Of a DNA stretch of 64,000 nucleotides, positions 27,485-36,920 are shown one piece after another. Each line of letters begins with the position of its first letter. Position 1 is the stretch's first letter. Under the pieces are notes generated by a model. The model was not told the origin of the DNA. It ran no database searches and saw only the letters and a list, made by a program, of their open reading frames with translations. The position numbers were made by a program, and so were the translations under genes. The stretch comes from Bradyrhizobium oligotrophicum S58 (GTDB lineage: Bacteria; Pseudomonadota; Alphaproteobacteria; Rhizobiales; Xanthobacteraceae): contig NC_020453.1 in assembly GCF_000344805.1 (NCBI RefSeq), positions 806,001-870,000 on the forward strand. Direction: 5' to 3'.

Positions 27485-27940
27485 CAATTTTTCGCTTTCA
27501 TTTTTTCCGAAATCGTGGTTGTCTGTCCCGGTCCTGCCTCAGTTAGCGAGGGGCGTACGCGTCGTCACGGACGTTGGGGTGGGATGCGATGGACGTGAAG
27601 GCTGCAACTGACGAGTGCGGCCGGCACGGACGGCGAAGTCGCGTGGTCCTGACACCCCGACGCTGGTGTCCAGCGCAATGCGCGCAAGCGCATTGTCGCG
27701 ATACGGTGGCCAAAAAGCCCGGTGCACCGAGGAGAGCGCGTATAAGTCGTAAGCTATCGCGCAGGGAGGGCCGGGTCATCCGGCTGAACCTGTGGTTCCT
27801 GCCCCGTGCATTCTTGTTCGCACGGGGGCCACGGGCCTCAGTCGAGGTCCGGTCTTCCCTGCGCCCTCCGTTCATGGAGGGAGGAAATTCCGCAAAGCTC
27901 GGGCGCCGATCGCGTCGCGAGAGGGTGAAGCTGCGCGATA
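27485..27940 (+). repeat. Dispersed structured element, copy 1 (candidate structured RNA or mobile palindromic element)
   Basis: About 450 bp with a diverged second copy in reverse orientation at 40478-40957. Shared blocks include CGAGGGGCG with CGTCACG at the 5' side, GTGGTCCTGACACCCCGACG, CCTGTGGTTCCTGCC and GCAAAGCTCGG. A 16-bp stem joins GCGCAGGGAGGGCCGG (27759-27774) and CCGGTCTTCCCTGCGC (27849-27864). It encloses the hairpin CCCCGTGC/GCACGGGG (27802-27827). A 3' hairpin CCCTCC/GGAGGG (27864-27881) abuts it. In copy 2 each stem is kept with different paired bases. No open frame is conserved between copies, so it is probably noncoding. Confidence 0.75.
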
Positions 27941-27988
27941 AGACGGTCCCGCGGACGGGCTATCCGAGAAGTCGTCGGCTCTCTCCAC

Positions 27989-28068
27989 GTCATTGCGAGG
28001 AGCGCAGCGACGAAGCAATCCAGAGTCCCGCCCACCACCCTGGATTGCTACGCTGCGCTCGCAATGAC
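27989..28068. repeat. Palindromic intergenic repeat, type A
   Basis: GTCATTGCGAG and CTCGCAATGAC outer arms with GAAGCAATCCAG/CTGGATTGC inside, the same family as 4298-4376. It follows the structured element copy 1 by 50 bp. Confidence 0.85.
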
Positions 28069-28137
28069 GGAGGAACGAGTGGTGCTTTCGAAGAGCAGTC
28101 TCGAATGGGAGCCCGGCTGGTTGCGACATCCACCGTA

Positions 28138-28235
28138 GTCATCCCCGCGAAGGCGGCGATCCAGTACGCCGCGGCGGCGCGGTTGACCACAGCCGCCGCG
28201 GCGTACTGGATCGCCCGGTTGAACCGGGCGATGAC
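28138..28235. repeat. Palindromic intergenic repeat, type E
   Basis: GTCATCCCCGCGAAGGCGGC opens the unit and GGGCGATGAC closes it. The main stem is GCGATCCAGTACGCCGCGGC pairing exactly with GCCGCGGCGTACTGGATCGC around a short central loop. Third repeat in a row in this gene-free 1.4-kb stretch before thrC; 28236-28459 shows nothing further. Confidence 0.8.
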
Positions 28236-28459
28236 AGCGGAGCCAGTTGGATGGACCGGTGCACCGACCGGCGCTGCCCATCCAGCGCCGTTCGCGCTAA
28301 CCCCGCCGTAACCCGTCTCCTTGACCATCCATGCGGCAACAACCGGTTTCGCGGGCGGGCCAAAACCATTATGGTGCCGGACCATGTTGCCGCCAGGCAG
28401 TTTCGATTTCGAATTCAATCAACGGGTTACGGCCTGGTGACGCAGGTCTGGAGAGCGGT

Positions 28460-29875
28460 TTGACGCGCTATGTTTCGACCCGCGGGGAAGCCCCCGCGCT
28501 CACCTTCTGCGATGTGATGCTGACCGGGCTCGCCCGCGACGGCGGCCTTTACGTGCCCGAGACCTGGCCGCAGCTGACGCCCGAGACCATCGCCGGCTTC
28601 TTCGGCCGGCCCTACTGGGAAGTCGCCGTCGAGGTCATCAAGCCGTTCGTGGCCGGCGAAATCTCCGACGCCGAGCTCGGCCGCATGGCCAACGAGGCCT
28701 ATGCGACGTTCCGCCACCCCGCGGTGGTGCCGCTCGACCAGAGCGCGCCGCACCAGTTCGTGCTGGAGCTGTTCCACGGGCCGACCTTGGCGTTCAAGGA
28801 CGTCGCGATGCAGCTGATCTCGCGGCTGATGGACCACGTGCTGGCCAAGCGCGGCGAGCGCACCACGATCGTGGTCGCGACGTCGGGCGACACCGGTGGC
28901 GCCGCCGTGGACGCCTTCGCCGGCCGCGACAATGCCGATCTCATCGTGCTGTTCCCGCACGGCCGCATCTCCGAGGTGCAGCGGCGGATGATGACCACGT
29001 CGGGCGCGGCCAATGTGCATGCGCTGGCGATCGAGGGGCATTTCGACGACTGCCAGGCGCTGGTGAAGGGCCTGTTCAACCATCACGCCTTCCGCGATTC
29101 GGTGGCGCTGTCCGGCGTCAACTCGATCAACTGGGCGCGCGTCGTCGCCCAGGTCGTCTACTACTTCACGTCGGCGGTCGCAGTCGGCGCGCCGCATCGC
29201 GCGGTCGACTTCACGGTGCCGACAGGGAATTTCGGCGACATCTTCGCCGGCTATGTCGCCAAGCGCATGGGCCTGCCGGTGCGCACTCTGCGCGTCGCGA
29301 CCAACGTCAACGACATCCTCGCCCGCACCCTGACCACAGGCATCTACGAGGTGCGCGAGGTGCACGCGACCGCCTCGCCGTCGATGGACATCCAGGTGTC
29401 GTCGAATTTCGAGCGGCTGCTGTTCGAAGCCGGCGGCCGGGACGCGGCCGTAGTGCGGCGGCTGATGGAGGGCCTCAAGCAGTCCGGCCGCTTCGTGCTG
29501 CCCGACGCGATGCTGGCTGCGATCCGCGCCGATTTCGATGCCGGCCGCGCCGATGAGACCGAAACCGCGGCGGCGATTCGCGCCGCTTTCCGCGAGGCCG
29601 GCGATCTCGTCGACCCGCATACGGCCGTCGCGCTCGCGGTGGCGGATCGCGACGGCACCGACACGGCGGTGCCGAACATCGTGCTGTCGACCGCGCATCC
29701 TGCCAAATTCCCCGATGCGGTCGAGGCCGCCTGCGGAATGCGGCCGCAGCTGCCGGTGTGGCTCGAAGGGCTGATGAGCAAGCGCGAGGATGTCAGGATC
29801 ATGCGGAACGACCAGGCCGAGGTGGAGACATTCATCCGTTCGGTCAGCCGGGCCGCCAAGCAGGGAATTGCATGA
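28460..29875 (+). CDS. thrC: Threonine synthase
   Basis: 471 aa from TTG 28460, with GGAG eight bases upstream; the reading opens as MTRYVSTRGEAPALTFCDVM, the usual N-terminus, so TTG is preferred over upstream in-frame codons. PLP-binding Lys113 is in HGPTLAFKDVAMQ, and the phosphate-cradle segment VATSGDTGGAAVDAFAGR follows. It converts O-phosphohomoserine to threonine. The TGA stop overlaps the start of the M16 peptidase gene (ATGA). Confidence 0.95.
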   Translation: MTRYVSTRGEAPALTFCDVMLTGLARDGGLYVPETWPQLTPETIAGFFGRPYWEVAVEVIKPFVAGEISDAELGRMANEAYATFRHPAVVPLDQSAPHQFVLELFHGPTLAFKDVAMQLISRLMDHVLAKRGERTTIVVATSGDTGGAAVDAFAGRDNADLIVLFPHGRISEVQRRMMTTSGAANVHALAIEGHFDDCQALVKGLFNHHAFRDSVALSGVNSINWARVVAQVVYYFTSAVAVGAPHRAVDFTVPTGNFGDIFAGYVAKRMGLPVRTLRVATNVNDILARTLTTGIYEVREVHATASPSMDIQVSSNFERLLFEAGGRDAAVVRRLMEGLKQSGRFVLPDAMLAAIRADFDAGRADETETAAAIRAAFREAGDLVDPHTAVALAVADRDGTDTAVPNIVLSTAHPAKFPDAVEAACGMRPQLPVWLEGLMSKREDVRIMRNDQAEVETFIRSVSRAAKQGIA

Positions 29876-31164
29876 TGGGCGTGGAAGTCACCAAGCTGCC
29901 GACGGGGCTGACGGTCGTCACCGACACGATGCCGCATCTGGAGACCGCGGCGCTCGGCGTCTGGGCCGGGGTCGGCGGCCGCGACGAGAAGGCGGACGAG
30001 CACGGCATCTCGCATCTCCTTGAGCACATGGCGTTCAAGGGGACGACGACGCGCAGCGCGCGCGAGATCGTCGAGTCGATCGAGGCCGTGGGCGGTGATC
30101 TCAATGCCGGCACCTCGACCGAAACCACGGCCTATTACGCGCGCGTGCTGAAGGCCGACGTCCCGCTGGCGCTCGACGTGCTCGCCGACATCCTCGCCAA
30201 TCCCTCGTTCGTGCCTGAGGAGCTGGAGCGCGAGAAGAACGTCATCGTGCAGGAGATCGGCGCGGCGCAGGACACGCCCGACGACGTCGTGTTCGAGCAC
30301 CTCAACGAGCTCTGCTTTCCGGACCAGCCGATGGGCCGCTCGCTGCTCGGCACCGCCAAGACGCTCGAGGCGTTCGACCGCGACAAGCTGCACGGCTATC
30401 TCTCGACGCATTATCGCGGACCCGACATGGTCGTGGCCGCCGCCGGCGCCGTCGACCACCAGCGGGTGGTCGAGGACGTGACCAAGCGATTCGCGAGCTT
30501 CAATGGCGGGCCGGCGCCGAAGCCGCTGCCGGCTGCGTTCGGCAAGGGCGGCTCGCGGGTCGTGCATCGCGACCTCGAGCAGGCGCATCTGACCTTGGCG
30601 CTGGAAGGCGTGCCGCAGGCTGATCCGTCGCTGTTCTCGCTGCAGGTGTTCACCAACATCCTCGGCGGCGGCATGTCGTCCCGGCTGTTCCAGGAGGTGC
30701 GCGAGAACCGGGGGCTCTGCTACTCCGTCTACACGTTCCATGCACCCTACAGCGACACCGGCTTCTTCGGGCTCTACACCGGGACGGATCCGGCCGACGC
30801 GCCCGAGATGATGGAGGTCGTGGTCGACATCATCGGCAACGCCGTGGAAACACTCGGCGAGGCGGAGGTGGCGCGCGCGAGGGCGCAGATGAAGGCCGGG
30901 CTTCTGATGGCGCTGGAGAGCTGCAGCGCCCGCGCCGAGCAGCTCGCGCGTCACATCCTGGCCTATGGCCGGCCGCAGACCTTGCAGGAGATGATCGACA
31001 AGATCGAAGCCGTCAGCGTCGAGAGCACGCGCGATGCGGCGCGCGCGCTGCTGGCACGCAGCAAGCCTGCAGTGGTCGCGCTCGGCAGCGGCAGGGGTCT
31101 GGACACGGCGGTGACTTTCGCCGAAGGTCTGACCGGGCCGAAGTCGAAGGCCCAGCTGCATTGA
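29872..31164 (+). CDS. M16-family zinc peptidase (mitochondrial-processing-peptidase-like)
   Basis: 430 aa from ATG 29872 (ATG 29875 equally possible). The inverted zinc motif HLLEH gives His48, Glu51 and His52, with the third ligand Glu128 in NVIVQEIGAAQD. The second M16 lobe contains the glycine-rich ILGGGMSSRLFQEVRE and NRGLCYSVYTFHAPY. It degrades or processes short peptides, probably in the cytoplasm as no signal is present. It is translationally coupled to thrC and followed by a RimJ-like gene, a conserved trio in related genomes. Confidence 0.92.
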   Translation: MMGVEVTKLPTGLTVVTDTMPHLETAALGVWAGVGGRDEKADEHGISHLLEHMAFKGTTTRSAREIVESIEAVGGDLNAGTSTETTAYYARVLKADVPLALDVLADILANPSFVPEELEREKNVIVQEIGAAQDTPDDVVFEHLNELCFPDQPMGRSLLGTAKTLEAFDRDKLHGYLSTHYRGPDMVVAAAGAVDHQRVVEDVTKRFASFNGGPAPKPLPAAFGKGGSRVVHRDLEQAHLTLALEGVPQADPSLFSLQVFTNILGGGMSSRLFQEVRENRGLCYSVYTFHAPYSDTGFFGLYTGTDPADAPEMMEVVVDIIGNAVETLGEAEVARARAQMKAGLLMALESCSARAEQLARHILAYGRPQTLQEMIDKIEAVSVESTRDAARALLARSKPAVVALGSGRGLDTAVTFAEGLTGPKSKAQLH

Positions 31165-31260
31165 GCACGGGTCCGGACATTCCGAGCGTCGTGCGGGTCT
31201 CCGCCGCCGGGCGGGCCGGCCCCGGTTTCGGGTGCTGAAGAGCAGGGGGGAGCATCACCG

Positions 31261-31848
31261 ATGGCCCTGTTTCGCTTGCCGTCCAGCGGACCGGCCGCGC
31301 TCGCCCCGCGCGGCAACGGCCTGCTGCTCCGCGCGCCGCAAATGGCCGACTATGCGCAGTGGGCCAGTCTGCGCGACATCAGCCGCGACTACCTGACGCC
31401 GTGGGAGCCGATCTGGCCGTCCGACGACCTGACGCGCTCGGGATTCCGCCGGCGGCTGCGGCGCTATGCCGAGGACATTTCGGCCGACCGCTCCTATCCG
31501 TTCATCGTCTTCCGCGAGCAGGACGGCGCCATGCTCGGCGGCATCACCTTGGCCAATGTCCGCCGCGGCATCGTCCAGGCCGGCACCATCGGCTACTGGA
31601 TGGGCCAGCCTCACGCTCATCACGGCTACATGACGGCGGCGCTGCGGCTGCTGCTGCCGACCTTGTTCGGCGAGCTCAATCTGCACCGGGTCGAGGCGGC
31701 CTGCATCCCGACCAATACACCGTCGATTCGCGTGCTGGAGAAGTGCGGCTTCACCCGGGAGGGGTTGGCGCGGCGCTATCTCTGCATCAACGGAGTCTGG
31801 CAGGACCATTACCTCTATGGCCTTCTGCATGAGGATTTCAGGGGCTAG
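31261..31848 (+). CDS. RimJ/RimL-type GNAT acetyltransferase
   Basis: 195 aa with AGCAGGGGGGAGC upstream. RimJ features: LLLRAPQMADYAQWASLRDI, a mid-segment LTPWEPIWPSDDL typical of RimJ enzymes, IGYWMGQPHAHHGYMTAALR acetyl-CoA region, and NTPSIRVLEKCGFTREGLAR. It probably acetylates the N-terminus of a ribosomal protein (S5 for RimJ), but the exact target is inference. Confidence 0.85.
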   Translation: MALFRLPSSGPAALAPRGNGLLLRAPQMADYAQWASLRDISRDYLTPWEPIWPSDDLTRSGFRRRLRRYAEDISADRSYPFIVFREQDGAMLGGITLANVRRGIVQAGTIGYWMGQPHAHHGYMTAALRLLLPTLFGELNLHRVEAACIPTNTPSIRVLEKCGFTREGLARRYLCINGVWQDHYLYGLLHEDFRG

Positions 31849-31956
31849 GATTTGTGATCCGGCTTGGGTAAGCGGGCCCTTCGGGGCTGGTTCGGCCTGC
31901 CGAAAGGGGTATAGGACGCCGTGGCTGGGCGACCGACATGCCAGGGACATCAGACG

Positions 31957-32607
31957 ATGCGACAGACGAATGTGATCAGGGTTGGGACCGTGGCGGCCGT
32001 GCTGCTGGCTTTGGGAGCCGCGGGCGCCGCGCCGCCGGCATCGGCGCAATCGCTCACCGACCGGTTCAAGAGCCTGTTCGGCGGCGGTTCCGACGACAAG
32101 GGGCAACAGAACCTGCCGGCCAATGGCGGTCCGCCGGTCGATCCGACCGACGGCCTGAGCTGTCCGCCGGTCAATATCCGGGCTGGCGCCTCGACCTATG
32201 CGGTGGCGGCCCCCGGCAAGCAGGCCGTCGGCAACGACGTCCGGTACCAGGCCTCGATTACCAAGACCGCGCGGGAATGTTCGCTGAACGGCGCCGAGAT
32301 CACGGGGAAGATCGGCATCCAAGGCCGGGTGGTGGTTGGGCCGGCCGGCGCGCCGGCGACGATCGATATCCCCATGCGCATCGCCGTGGTCCAGGGTGGC
32401 ATCGGCGAGAAGGTGATCGCGACCAAGGCGTATCGGACCACGGTGCAAATGACCGAGGAGGGCAGCGTGCCGTTCACGATCGTCGCCGAGGACATGGTCT
32501 ACCCGGTGCCGGCGCCCGGCGCCAACGCCGACAATTACGTGTTCTATATCGGCTTCGATCCGCAGGCCCTGACCCCGGAACGGCCGCACGGCAAGAAGCG
32601 GAAGTGA
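31957..32607 (+). CDS. Secreted protein of unknown function
   Basis: 216 aa from ATG 31957. A clear signal peptide (VGTVAAVLLALGAAGAAPPA, cleavage near SAQ) is followed by a Gly/Asp-rich spacer with FKSLFGGGSDDKG and a predicted all-beta domain (CPPVNIRAGASTYAV to VFYIGFDPQAL) with two cysteines. It is a periplasmic protein common in Bradyrhizobium relatives as a hypothetical. It is convergent with the atp operon; the shared terminator is at 32687. Confidence 0.8.
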   Translation: MRQTNVIRVGTVAAVLLALGAAGAAPPASAQSLTDRFKSLFGGGSDDKGQQNLPANGGPPVDPTDGLSCPPVNIRAGASTYAVAAPGKQAVGNDVRYQASITKTARECSLNGAEITGKIGIQGRVVVGPAGAPATIDIPMRIAVVQGGIGEKVIATKAYRTTVQMTEEGSVPFTIVAEDMVYPVPAPGANADNYVFYIGFDPQALTPERPHGKKRK

Positions 32608-32686
32608 GGCTGCGGTTCTTGGAAGACGCGGATGCTGCCGGTGCTGATCGCGTCGTCAGGCGAGCCTCGGACGAACGTTGACAAGC

Positions 32687-32715
32687 AAAAGGCCGGCGCG
32701 TGGCACCGGCCTTTT
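32687..32715. terminator. Bidirectional terminator between the secreted protein gene and atpF
   Basis: AAAAGGCCGG (32687-32696) and CCGGCCTTTT (32706-32715) are exact inverted repeats around a 9-base loop, giving a T run in both directions between convergent genes. Confidence 0.85.
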
Positions 32716-32746
32716 GGAAGATGGTGGATCGACGAAGAGCTGCGCC

Positions 32747-33238
32747 TCAGTTCAGCTTGCGGCCGACTTCCGCAATCCCCTTGGCGACCAGGTCTTCGCC
32801 GACGCTGCCCTTGACCGACTGCGACAGCACGGTCGCGGCGGCCTGGACGGCAGCGTCTGCCGCGGCGGCCCTGACATCGGCGAGCGCCTGGGCCTCGGCG
32901 AGGGCGATCTTGCTCTCGGCGGACTTGGTGCGACGGGAGACGAAGTCTTCCATCTTGGCCTTGGCCTCCGCCGCGATGCGCTCGGCTTCCGCCTTCGCGC
33001 TGGTGACGATCTCCTCGGCCTCGCGTTCGGCGCTGGCGCGGCGGGTCTTGTAATCGGCGAGCACCTTGGCCGCCTCTTCCTTGAGCCGCTTGGCCTCCGC
33101 CAGCTCGGATCTGATGCGCTCGCTGCGATTGTCGAGCGCCTTCAGGAGCATGCGGTGGACACCGAGATAGGCGAACAGGCCCATCAGGATCACGAAGGCA
33201 ATCGCAACCCAGGTTTCCGGATCAGCGAGCAAATGCAT
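32747..33238 (-). CDS. atpF: ATP synthase F0 subunit b
   Basis: 163 aa. One N-terminal helix ([20 protein letters not shown]) anchors a long charged coiled coil ([20 protein letters not shown] onward), the peripheral-stalk design. It is the last gene of the F0 operon; its ATG shares one base with the stop of the b' gene (TGATG), indicating coupling. With b' it links F0 to F1, whose genes are elsewhere as usual in alphaproteobacteria. Confidence 0.95.
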   Translation of the reverse strand: MHLLADPETWVAIAFVILMGLFAYLGVHRMLLKALDNRSERIRSELAEAKRLKEEAAKVLADYKTRRASAEREAEEIVTSAKAEAERIAAEAKAKMEDFVSRRTKSAESKIALAEAQALADVRAAAADAAVQAAATVLSQSVKGSVGEDLVAKGIAEVGRKLN

Positions 33239-33828
33239 CAGGCTGTTCCCTTCAACGATGCATCGACCGCAGCCTGGACCGTCTTGGCCGTGGGGGCCTT
33301 GCCGGTGAGCTGCTGCACGATCGCGCTGGCCGCATCCGCAGCGATGCCGCGGACATTGCTCATTGCGGTCGCCCGCGTGGTGGCGATGGACTTCTCGGCG
33401 GCGGCCAGCTTGGCCGCGAGGCTGTCTTCCAGCGCCTTGCGTTCGGCGTCCGAACTTGCCGCGAGCTTCTCGCGGGTCTCGGCCCCGATCGCCTGGGCGC
33501 GGGAGCGGGCCGTCGCCAGCTCGCTCTCATAGGCCTTCATCGCGGCTTCGGATTCATCCTTCAGCCGCTGCGCTTCAGCCAGGTCGCCGTCGATCGACTT
33601 CTGGCGGGCGTCGATGACGCCTCCGACCTTTGGCAGCGCCACACGCGAGACGATCACGTACAGCGCCACGAAGGCGATCACCAGCGAGACGATCTGGGAG
33701 GGAAAGGTTTCCTTCGAGAAGGGAGGAAACCCATGCCCGCCATCGGCCTCCGTATGGGCGCTTGCGGTGCCCTTGGCCTCGCCGCCCTTGGTTTCGCCAA
33801 CCTTGGCACCACCATGACTTTCAGCCAC
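33238..33828 (-). CDS. atpF': ATP synthase F0 subunit b'
   Basis: 196 aa. A Gly/Lys/Glu-rich N-terminal extension (about residues 1-40) precedes the membrane helix ([20 protein letters not shown]) and a coiled coil ([20 protein letters not shown] onward). The presence of both b and b' is typical of photosynthetic bacteria and alphaproteobacteria. It forms the heterodimeric peripheral stalk with AtpF. Confidence 0.95.
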   Translation of the reverse strand: MAESHGGAKVGETKGGEAKGTASAHTEADGGHGFPPFSKETFPSQIVSLVIAFVALYVIVSRVALPKVGGVIDARQKSIDGDLAEAQRLKDESEAAMKAYESELATARSRAQAIGAETREKLAASSDAERKALEDSLAAKLAAAEKSIATTRATAMSNVRGIAADAASAIVQQLTGKAPTAKTVQAAVDASLKGTA

Positions 33829-33856
33829 GGGCTTCTCCTCTCCGGCTCAGGCCGTC

Positions 33857-34084
33857 TTAGACGGCGTACAGCAGGAGCAGCGCGATCAGCAGCGAGAAGA
33901 TGCCGAGCGCTTCGGTCACGGCGAAGCCGAAAATCAGGTTGCCGAACTGGCCCTGAGCGGCGGACGGATTACGCAGAGCGGCCGACAGGTAGTTGCCGAA
34001 GATGATGCCGATGCCGGCACCCGCGCCACCCATGCCGATGCAGGCAATGCCCGCGCCAATGTACTTCGCTGCAACCGGATCCAT
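33857..34084 (-). CDS. atpE: ATP synthase F0 subunit c
   Basis: 75 aa, two membrane helices forming a hairpin. The first helix has the glycine motif [14 protein letters not shown]; the polar loop is [12 protein letters not shown]; the proton-carrying acid is Glu58 in [12 protein letters not shown]. It builds the rotating c-ring. It lies 28 bp upstream of the b' gene. Confidence 0.97.
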   Translation of the reverse strand: MDPVAAKYIGAGIACIGMGGAGAGIGIIFGNYLSAALRNPSAAQGQFGNLIFGFAVTEALGIFSLLIALLLLYAV

Positions 34085-34123
34085 GAGACGACTCCTTTGA
34101 GAGGTTTGGTAGAGAGGGCCGGA

Positions 34124-34867
34124 TCAGTGGCCCGGATGGATAGCATCGTTGAGGTAGATGCAGGTGAGGATCGTGAAGACGTAGGCCTGAAGGAACGCGA
34201 CCATCAGTTCGAGGCCGGTCAGGGCAACCGTGAGGCCGAGCGGCAGCAGCGCGCCGACCTTGCCGACGAAGCCGAGCGCGCCGAGCATGGTTACGAAGCT
34301 CGCGAACACCTTCAAGGTGACGTGGCCGGCCAGCATGTTGGCGAAGAGACGGACGCTGTGCGAGATCGGGCGCGAGAAGAAGGAGATGATTTCGATCACG
34401 ACCACCAGCGGCAGGATCACCGCGGGGATGCCGGAAGGCACGAACAGCTTAAAGAACTTCAGGCCGTTCTTGTAGAAGCCGTAGATGATGACCGTCAGGA
34501 ACACCAGGAGCGCCAGCGCGAAGGTGACGATGATGTGGCTGGAGACGGTGAAGGTGTAGGGAATGATGCCGACGATGTTCGAGACGAAGATGAACATGAA
34601 CAGCGAGAACACCAGCGGAAAGAACGTCATGCCGTGCGAGCCGGCGCTGGTTCTGATGGTGTTGGCGACGAATTCGTAGGACAGCTCGACCACCGACTGG
34701 AACCGGCCCGGCACGAGCGCGCGCCCGGCGGCCATCATCATGACGGCGATGAGCACGACCGCGAGCAGCATGTACGCGGACGAGTTGGTGAAGACGATCT
34801 CCTGATTGCCGATGTGGCCGATCGTGAAGATCTTGTTGAGGTGGAATTGGTGGATCGGATCGATCAT
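34124..34867 (-). CDS. atpB: ATP synthase F0 subunit a
   Basis: 247 aa, five to six membrane helices. The essential Arg173 lies in [19 protein letters not shown], next to the proton path; the last helix has [17 protein letters not shown]. It forms the stator half-channels against the c-ring. Located between atpI and atpE. Confidence 0.97.
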   Translation of the reverse strand: MIDPIHQFHLNKIFTIGHIGNQEIVFTNSSAYMLLAVVLIAVMMMAAGRALVPGRFQSVVELSYEFVANTIRTSAGSHGMTFFPLVFSLFMFIFVSNIVGIIPYTFTVSSHIIVTFALALLVFLTVIIYGFYKNGLKFFKLFVPSGIPAVILPLVVVIEIISFFSRPISHSVRLFANMLAGHVTLKVFASFVTMLGALGFVGKVGALLPLGLTVALTGLELMVAFLQAYVFTILTCIYLNDAIHPGH

Positions 34868-34939
34868 CCGCGTGGCGTCTCATGGTTGACCGGCCACGCC
34901 GGCGCTTTGCAATTCACTCGATGGCTTTCCGCGCGAGTC

Positions 34940-35317
34940 TCATCGGCCGGACCGGTCTGGAGCGACGCCTGCGGATCTCACCACGTTCAACACCCCGGCG
35001 ACGAAGCCGAGCAGGAAAAACACGATGAAGCCAAAGGGCGATGTCGACAGCAAGCGGTCGAAGCCCCAGCCAAGCAACGCACCGACGAGGACACCGGCGA
35101 TCAACTCGGAGGACAGTCGCAGTCCACGCGCCATGGCCGAAGCCCTGGCTGCAGTGTCACCGCTGCCGTTTCCAGGTTGATCAGCCCCGATCTTTCGGCC
35201 GTCACGAAATTCGGACAACCGCTGGTCGAGACTTCCGAGCCTTGCGGAAAGCGCAACCTCATCGGGCGACTTGTCGCGATCTCCGTGTCCGCCGCTGTCG
35301 TTCGTGCCGTCCGCCAT
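34940..35317 (-). CDS. atpI: ATP synthase protein I
   Basis: 125 aa. The hydrophilic, Asp/Gly-rich N-terminus (to about residue 65) is followed by two helices (LSSELIAGVLVGALLGWGFD and GFIVFFLLGFVAGVLNVVRS). AtpI helps assemble the c-ring and is the first gene of the F0 operon. The 286-bp region upstream, shared with the divergent isomerase gene, should hold the operon promoter; no specific box stands out. Confidence 0.9.
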   Translation of the reverse strand: MADGTNDSGGHGDRDKSPDEVALSARLGSLDQRLSEFRDGRKIGADQPGNGSGDTAARASAMARGLRLSSELIAGVLVGALLGWGFDRLLSTSPFGFIVFFLLGFVAGVLNVVRSAGVAPDRSGR

Positions 35318-35603
35318 GTGCCATCTGCCACGTGTGGAGACCCGACGCGTTGCCGCGAGTTACAGGAAATAGCGCCCCATCGCCCTTTAAAGCCGCGCGG
35401 ACCATACTGACCGCATCCCCCCAAGTCAAGATTGCGTGTTGAACTGTTAGATGCCTGAATTCGCTCGCTTTCTCGGCTTTTTCCTCAGATCGGCCGCGCG
35501 TGTCACTGCGACGCATCAACAGCGTTTGACGCAGTTGCAATCTTGCACCCCGGCAGACCGTCTGATCCGATGTCATTGAACGCCAACCAGCCCGGGAACC
35601 CGC

Positions 35604-36227
35604 ATGTCGCGCCAGATCGACTATTATTTCTCGCTGCAGTCGCCATGGGCCTATATCGGGCATCGCCTGTTCCACGACATCGCCGCGAGTCACGGTATCT
35701 CCGTGAACCTCAAGCCGGTGATGCTGCTCGATCTGTTCGCCGAGACCGGCGGCCTGCCGCTCGCCAAGCGCCACCCGGCGCGGCAGCGCTACCGGATCGT
35801 CGAGCTCAAGCGCTGGCGCGACAAGCGCGGTCTCGATTTCCACCTGCAGCCGCAGAACTGGCCGTTCAACGCCCGGCTGGCCGACGGCGTCGTCATTGCG
35901 GCGTTGCAGGCGGGGCTCGACCCGGAGCCGTATCTGCAGCGCGCATTCCCGGCGATCTGGGAGCAGCAGCAGAACCTTGCGGATGCCGCGGTCATCGCCG
36001 GCCTCGCCGATGCGGCGGGACTGCCGGGCGGTGATCTCGTGGCGCAGGCCGCGACCGACGTTGTTGGTGCGGTCTACGAGCAAAACCGGCAGGACGCGAT
36101 CGCGGCCGACGTGTTCGGCTCGCCGGCCTATGTGCTGGATGGCGAGATCTTCTGGGGCCAGGACCGTCTCGAACTGCTGGCCGACGCGTTGAAATCGGGC
36201 CGCTCCGCCTATACGTGCGAGACATAG
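35604..36227 (+). CDS. 2-hydroxychromene-2-carboxylate isomerase-like (DsbA-fold, kappa-GST family)
   Basis: 207 aa. The thioredoxin/DsbA fold starts MSRQIDYYFSLQSPWAYIGH with Ser13 at the position that activates glutathione in NahD-type isomerases, in place of the CxxC of DsbA. The C-terminal segment has VFGSPAYVLDGEIFWGQDRL with the cis-Pro. Family members isomerise hydroxychromene carboxylates with GSH in naphthalene degradation; no other naphthalene gene is nearby, so the true substrate is open. Confidence 0.85.
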   Translation: MSRQIDYYFSLQSPWAYIGHRLFHDIAASHGISVNLKPVMLLDLFAETGGLPLAKRHPARQRYRIVELKRWRDKRGLDFHLQPQNWPFNARLADGVVIAALQAGLDPEPYLQRAFPAIWEQQQNLADAAVIAGLADAAGLPGGDLVAQAATDVVGAVYEQNRQDAIAADVFGSPAYVLDGEIFWGQDRLELLADALKSGRSAYTCET

Positions 36228-36329
36228 GTGCGCCCTGTGGCAGGGGACCGCACCAGAGGAAACGTCATGGCCGCGACACAATGTGAGCGTGCATGACGGC
36301 CGTTGCGAAGGCGCCTTGGAGAGCCAGCC

Positions 36330-36896
36330 ATGAGTCTCACGAAGCCATACCGGCCGCCCCTCGTCGCGCTGCTGGCGTTGAGCTGCCTGGGCGGAGAGGC
36401 GTTCGCGGTCGAGGACACCGCGCCCGATAGCGACAAGGGGCGCTACACGATGTCGACGACGCCGGACGGCGTGATCCGGCTCGATACGAGGAACGGCGCC
36501 GTCTCGATGTGCAACAACAGCGGTGGCTCGGGCTTTGCCTGTTACGCCGTGCCGGATGAGCGCGCGGCGCTGGATGCTGAGATCGGCCGGCTTCAGGCGG
36601 AGAATGAAAGGCTCAAGGGCCAGCTCGCTTCGCGCGACCAGAGCATTTCCGGCAAGATCGATGAGCCGCTGCCGAAGGACCAGGCGCTGCCCAAATCCGA
36701 TCAGTTGAAGAAGGCCGAGCCCAAGTCGGGTGACAAGTCCGGTGAATCCAGATCCTCCGACGGCACGCGCAAGCTCGAGATTCCGCTGCCCAGCGATCAG
36801 GACATGGACCGCATGATGGGCTTCCTCGAGCAGGCCTGGCGCCGGCTGATCGACATGGCGACGCGGGTGCAGAAGGACGTCTCGGGCAAGATCTGA
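36330..36896 (+). CDS. Secreted coiled-coil protein of unknown function
   Basis: 188 aa from ATG 36330, with GGAGAG upstream. Signal peptide (PLVALLALSCLGGEAFAVED), a short beta region with CNNSGGSGFACYAVP (two cysteines, possibly a disulfide), a coiled coil (DERAALDAEIGRLQAENERL) and a Lys/Asp/Ser-rich linker to a C-terminal helix (DMDRMMGFLEQAWRRLIDMA). No function is recognised. It is followed by the YjbQ-like gene after 24 bp. Confidence 0.75.
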   Translation: MSLTKPYRPPLVALLALSCLGGEAFAVEDTAPDSDKGRYTMSTTPDGVIRLDTRNGAVSMCNNSGGSGFACYAVPDERAALDAEIGRLQAENERLKGQLASRDQSISGKIDEPLPKDQALPKSDQLKKAEPKSGDKSGESRSSDGTRKLEIPLPSDQDMDRMMGFLEQAWRRLIDMATRVQKDVSGKI

Positions 36897-36920
36897 GATC
36901 GGCGCGAGGAGGCTGTATCC

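Noticed and set aside
27574..28311. 245-codon frame spanning the structured element and two palindromic repeats
   Set aside because: Composed of repeat DNA and not conserved between the two element copies.
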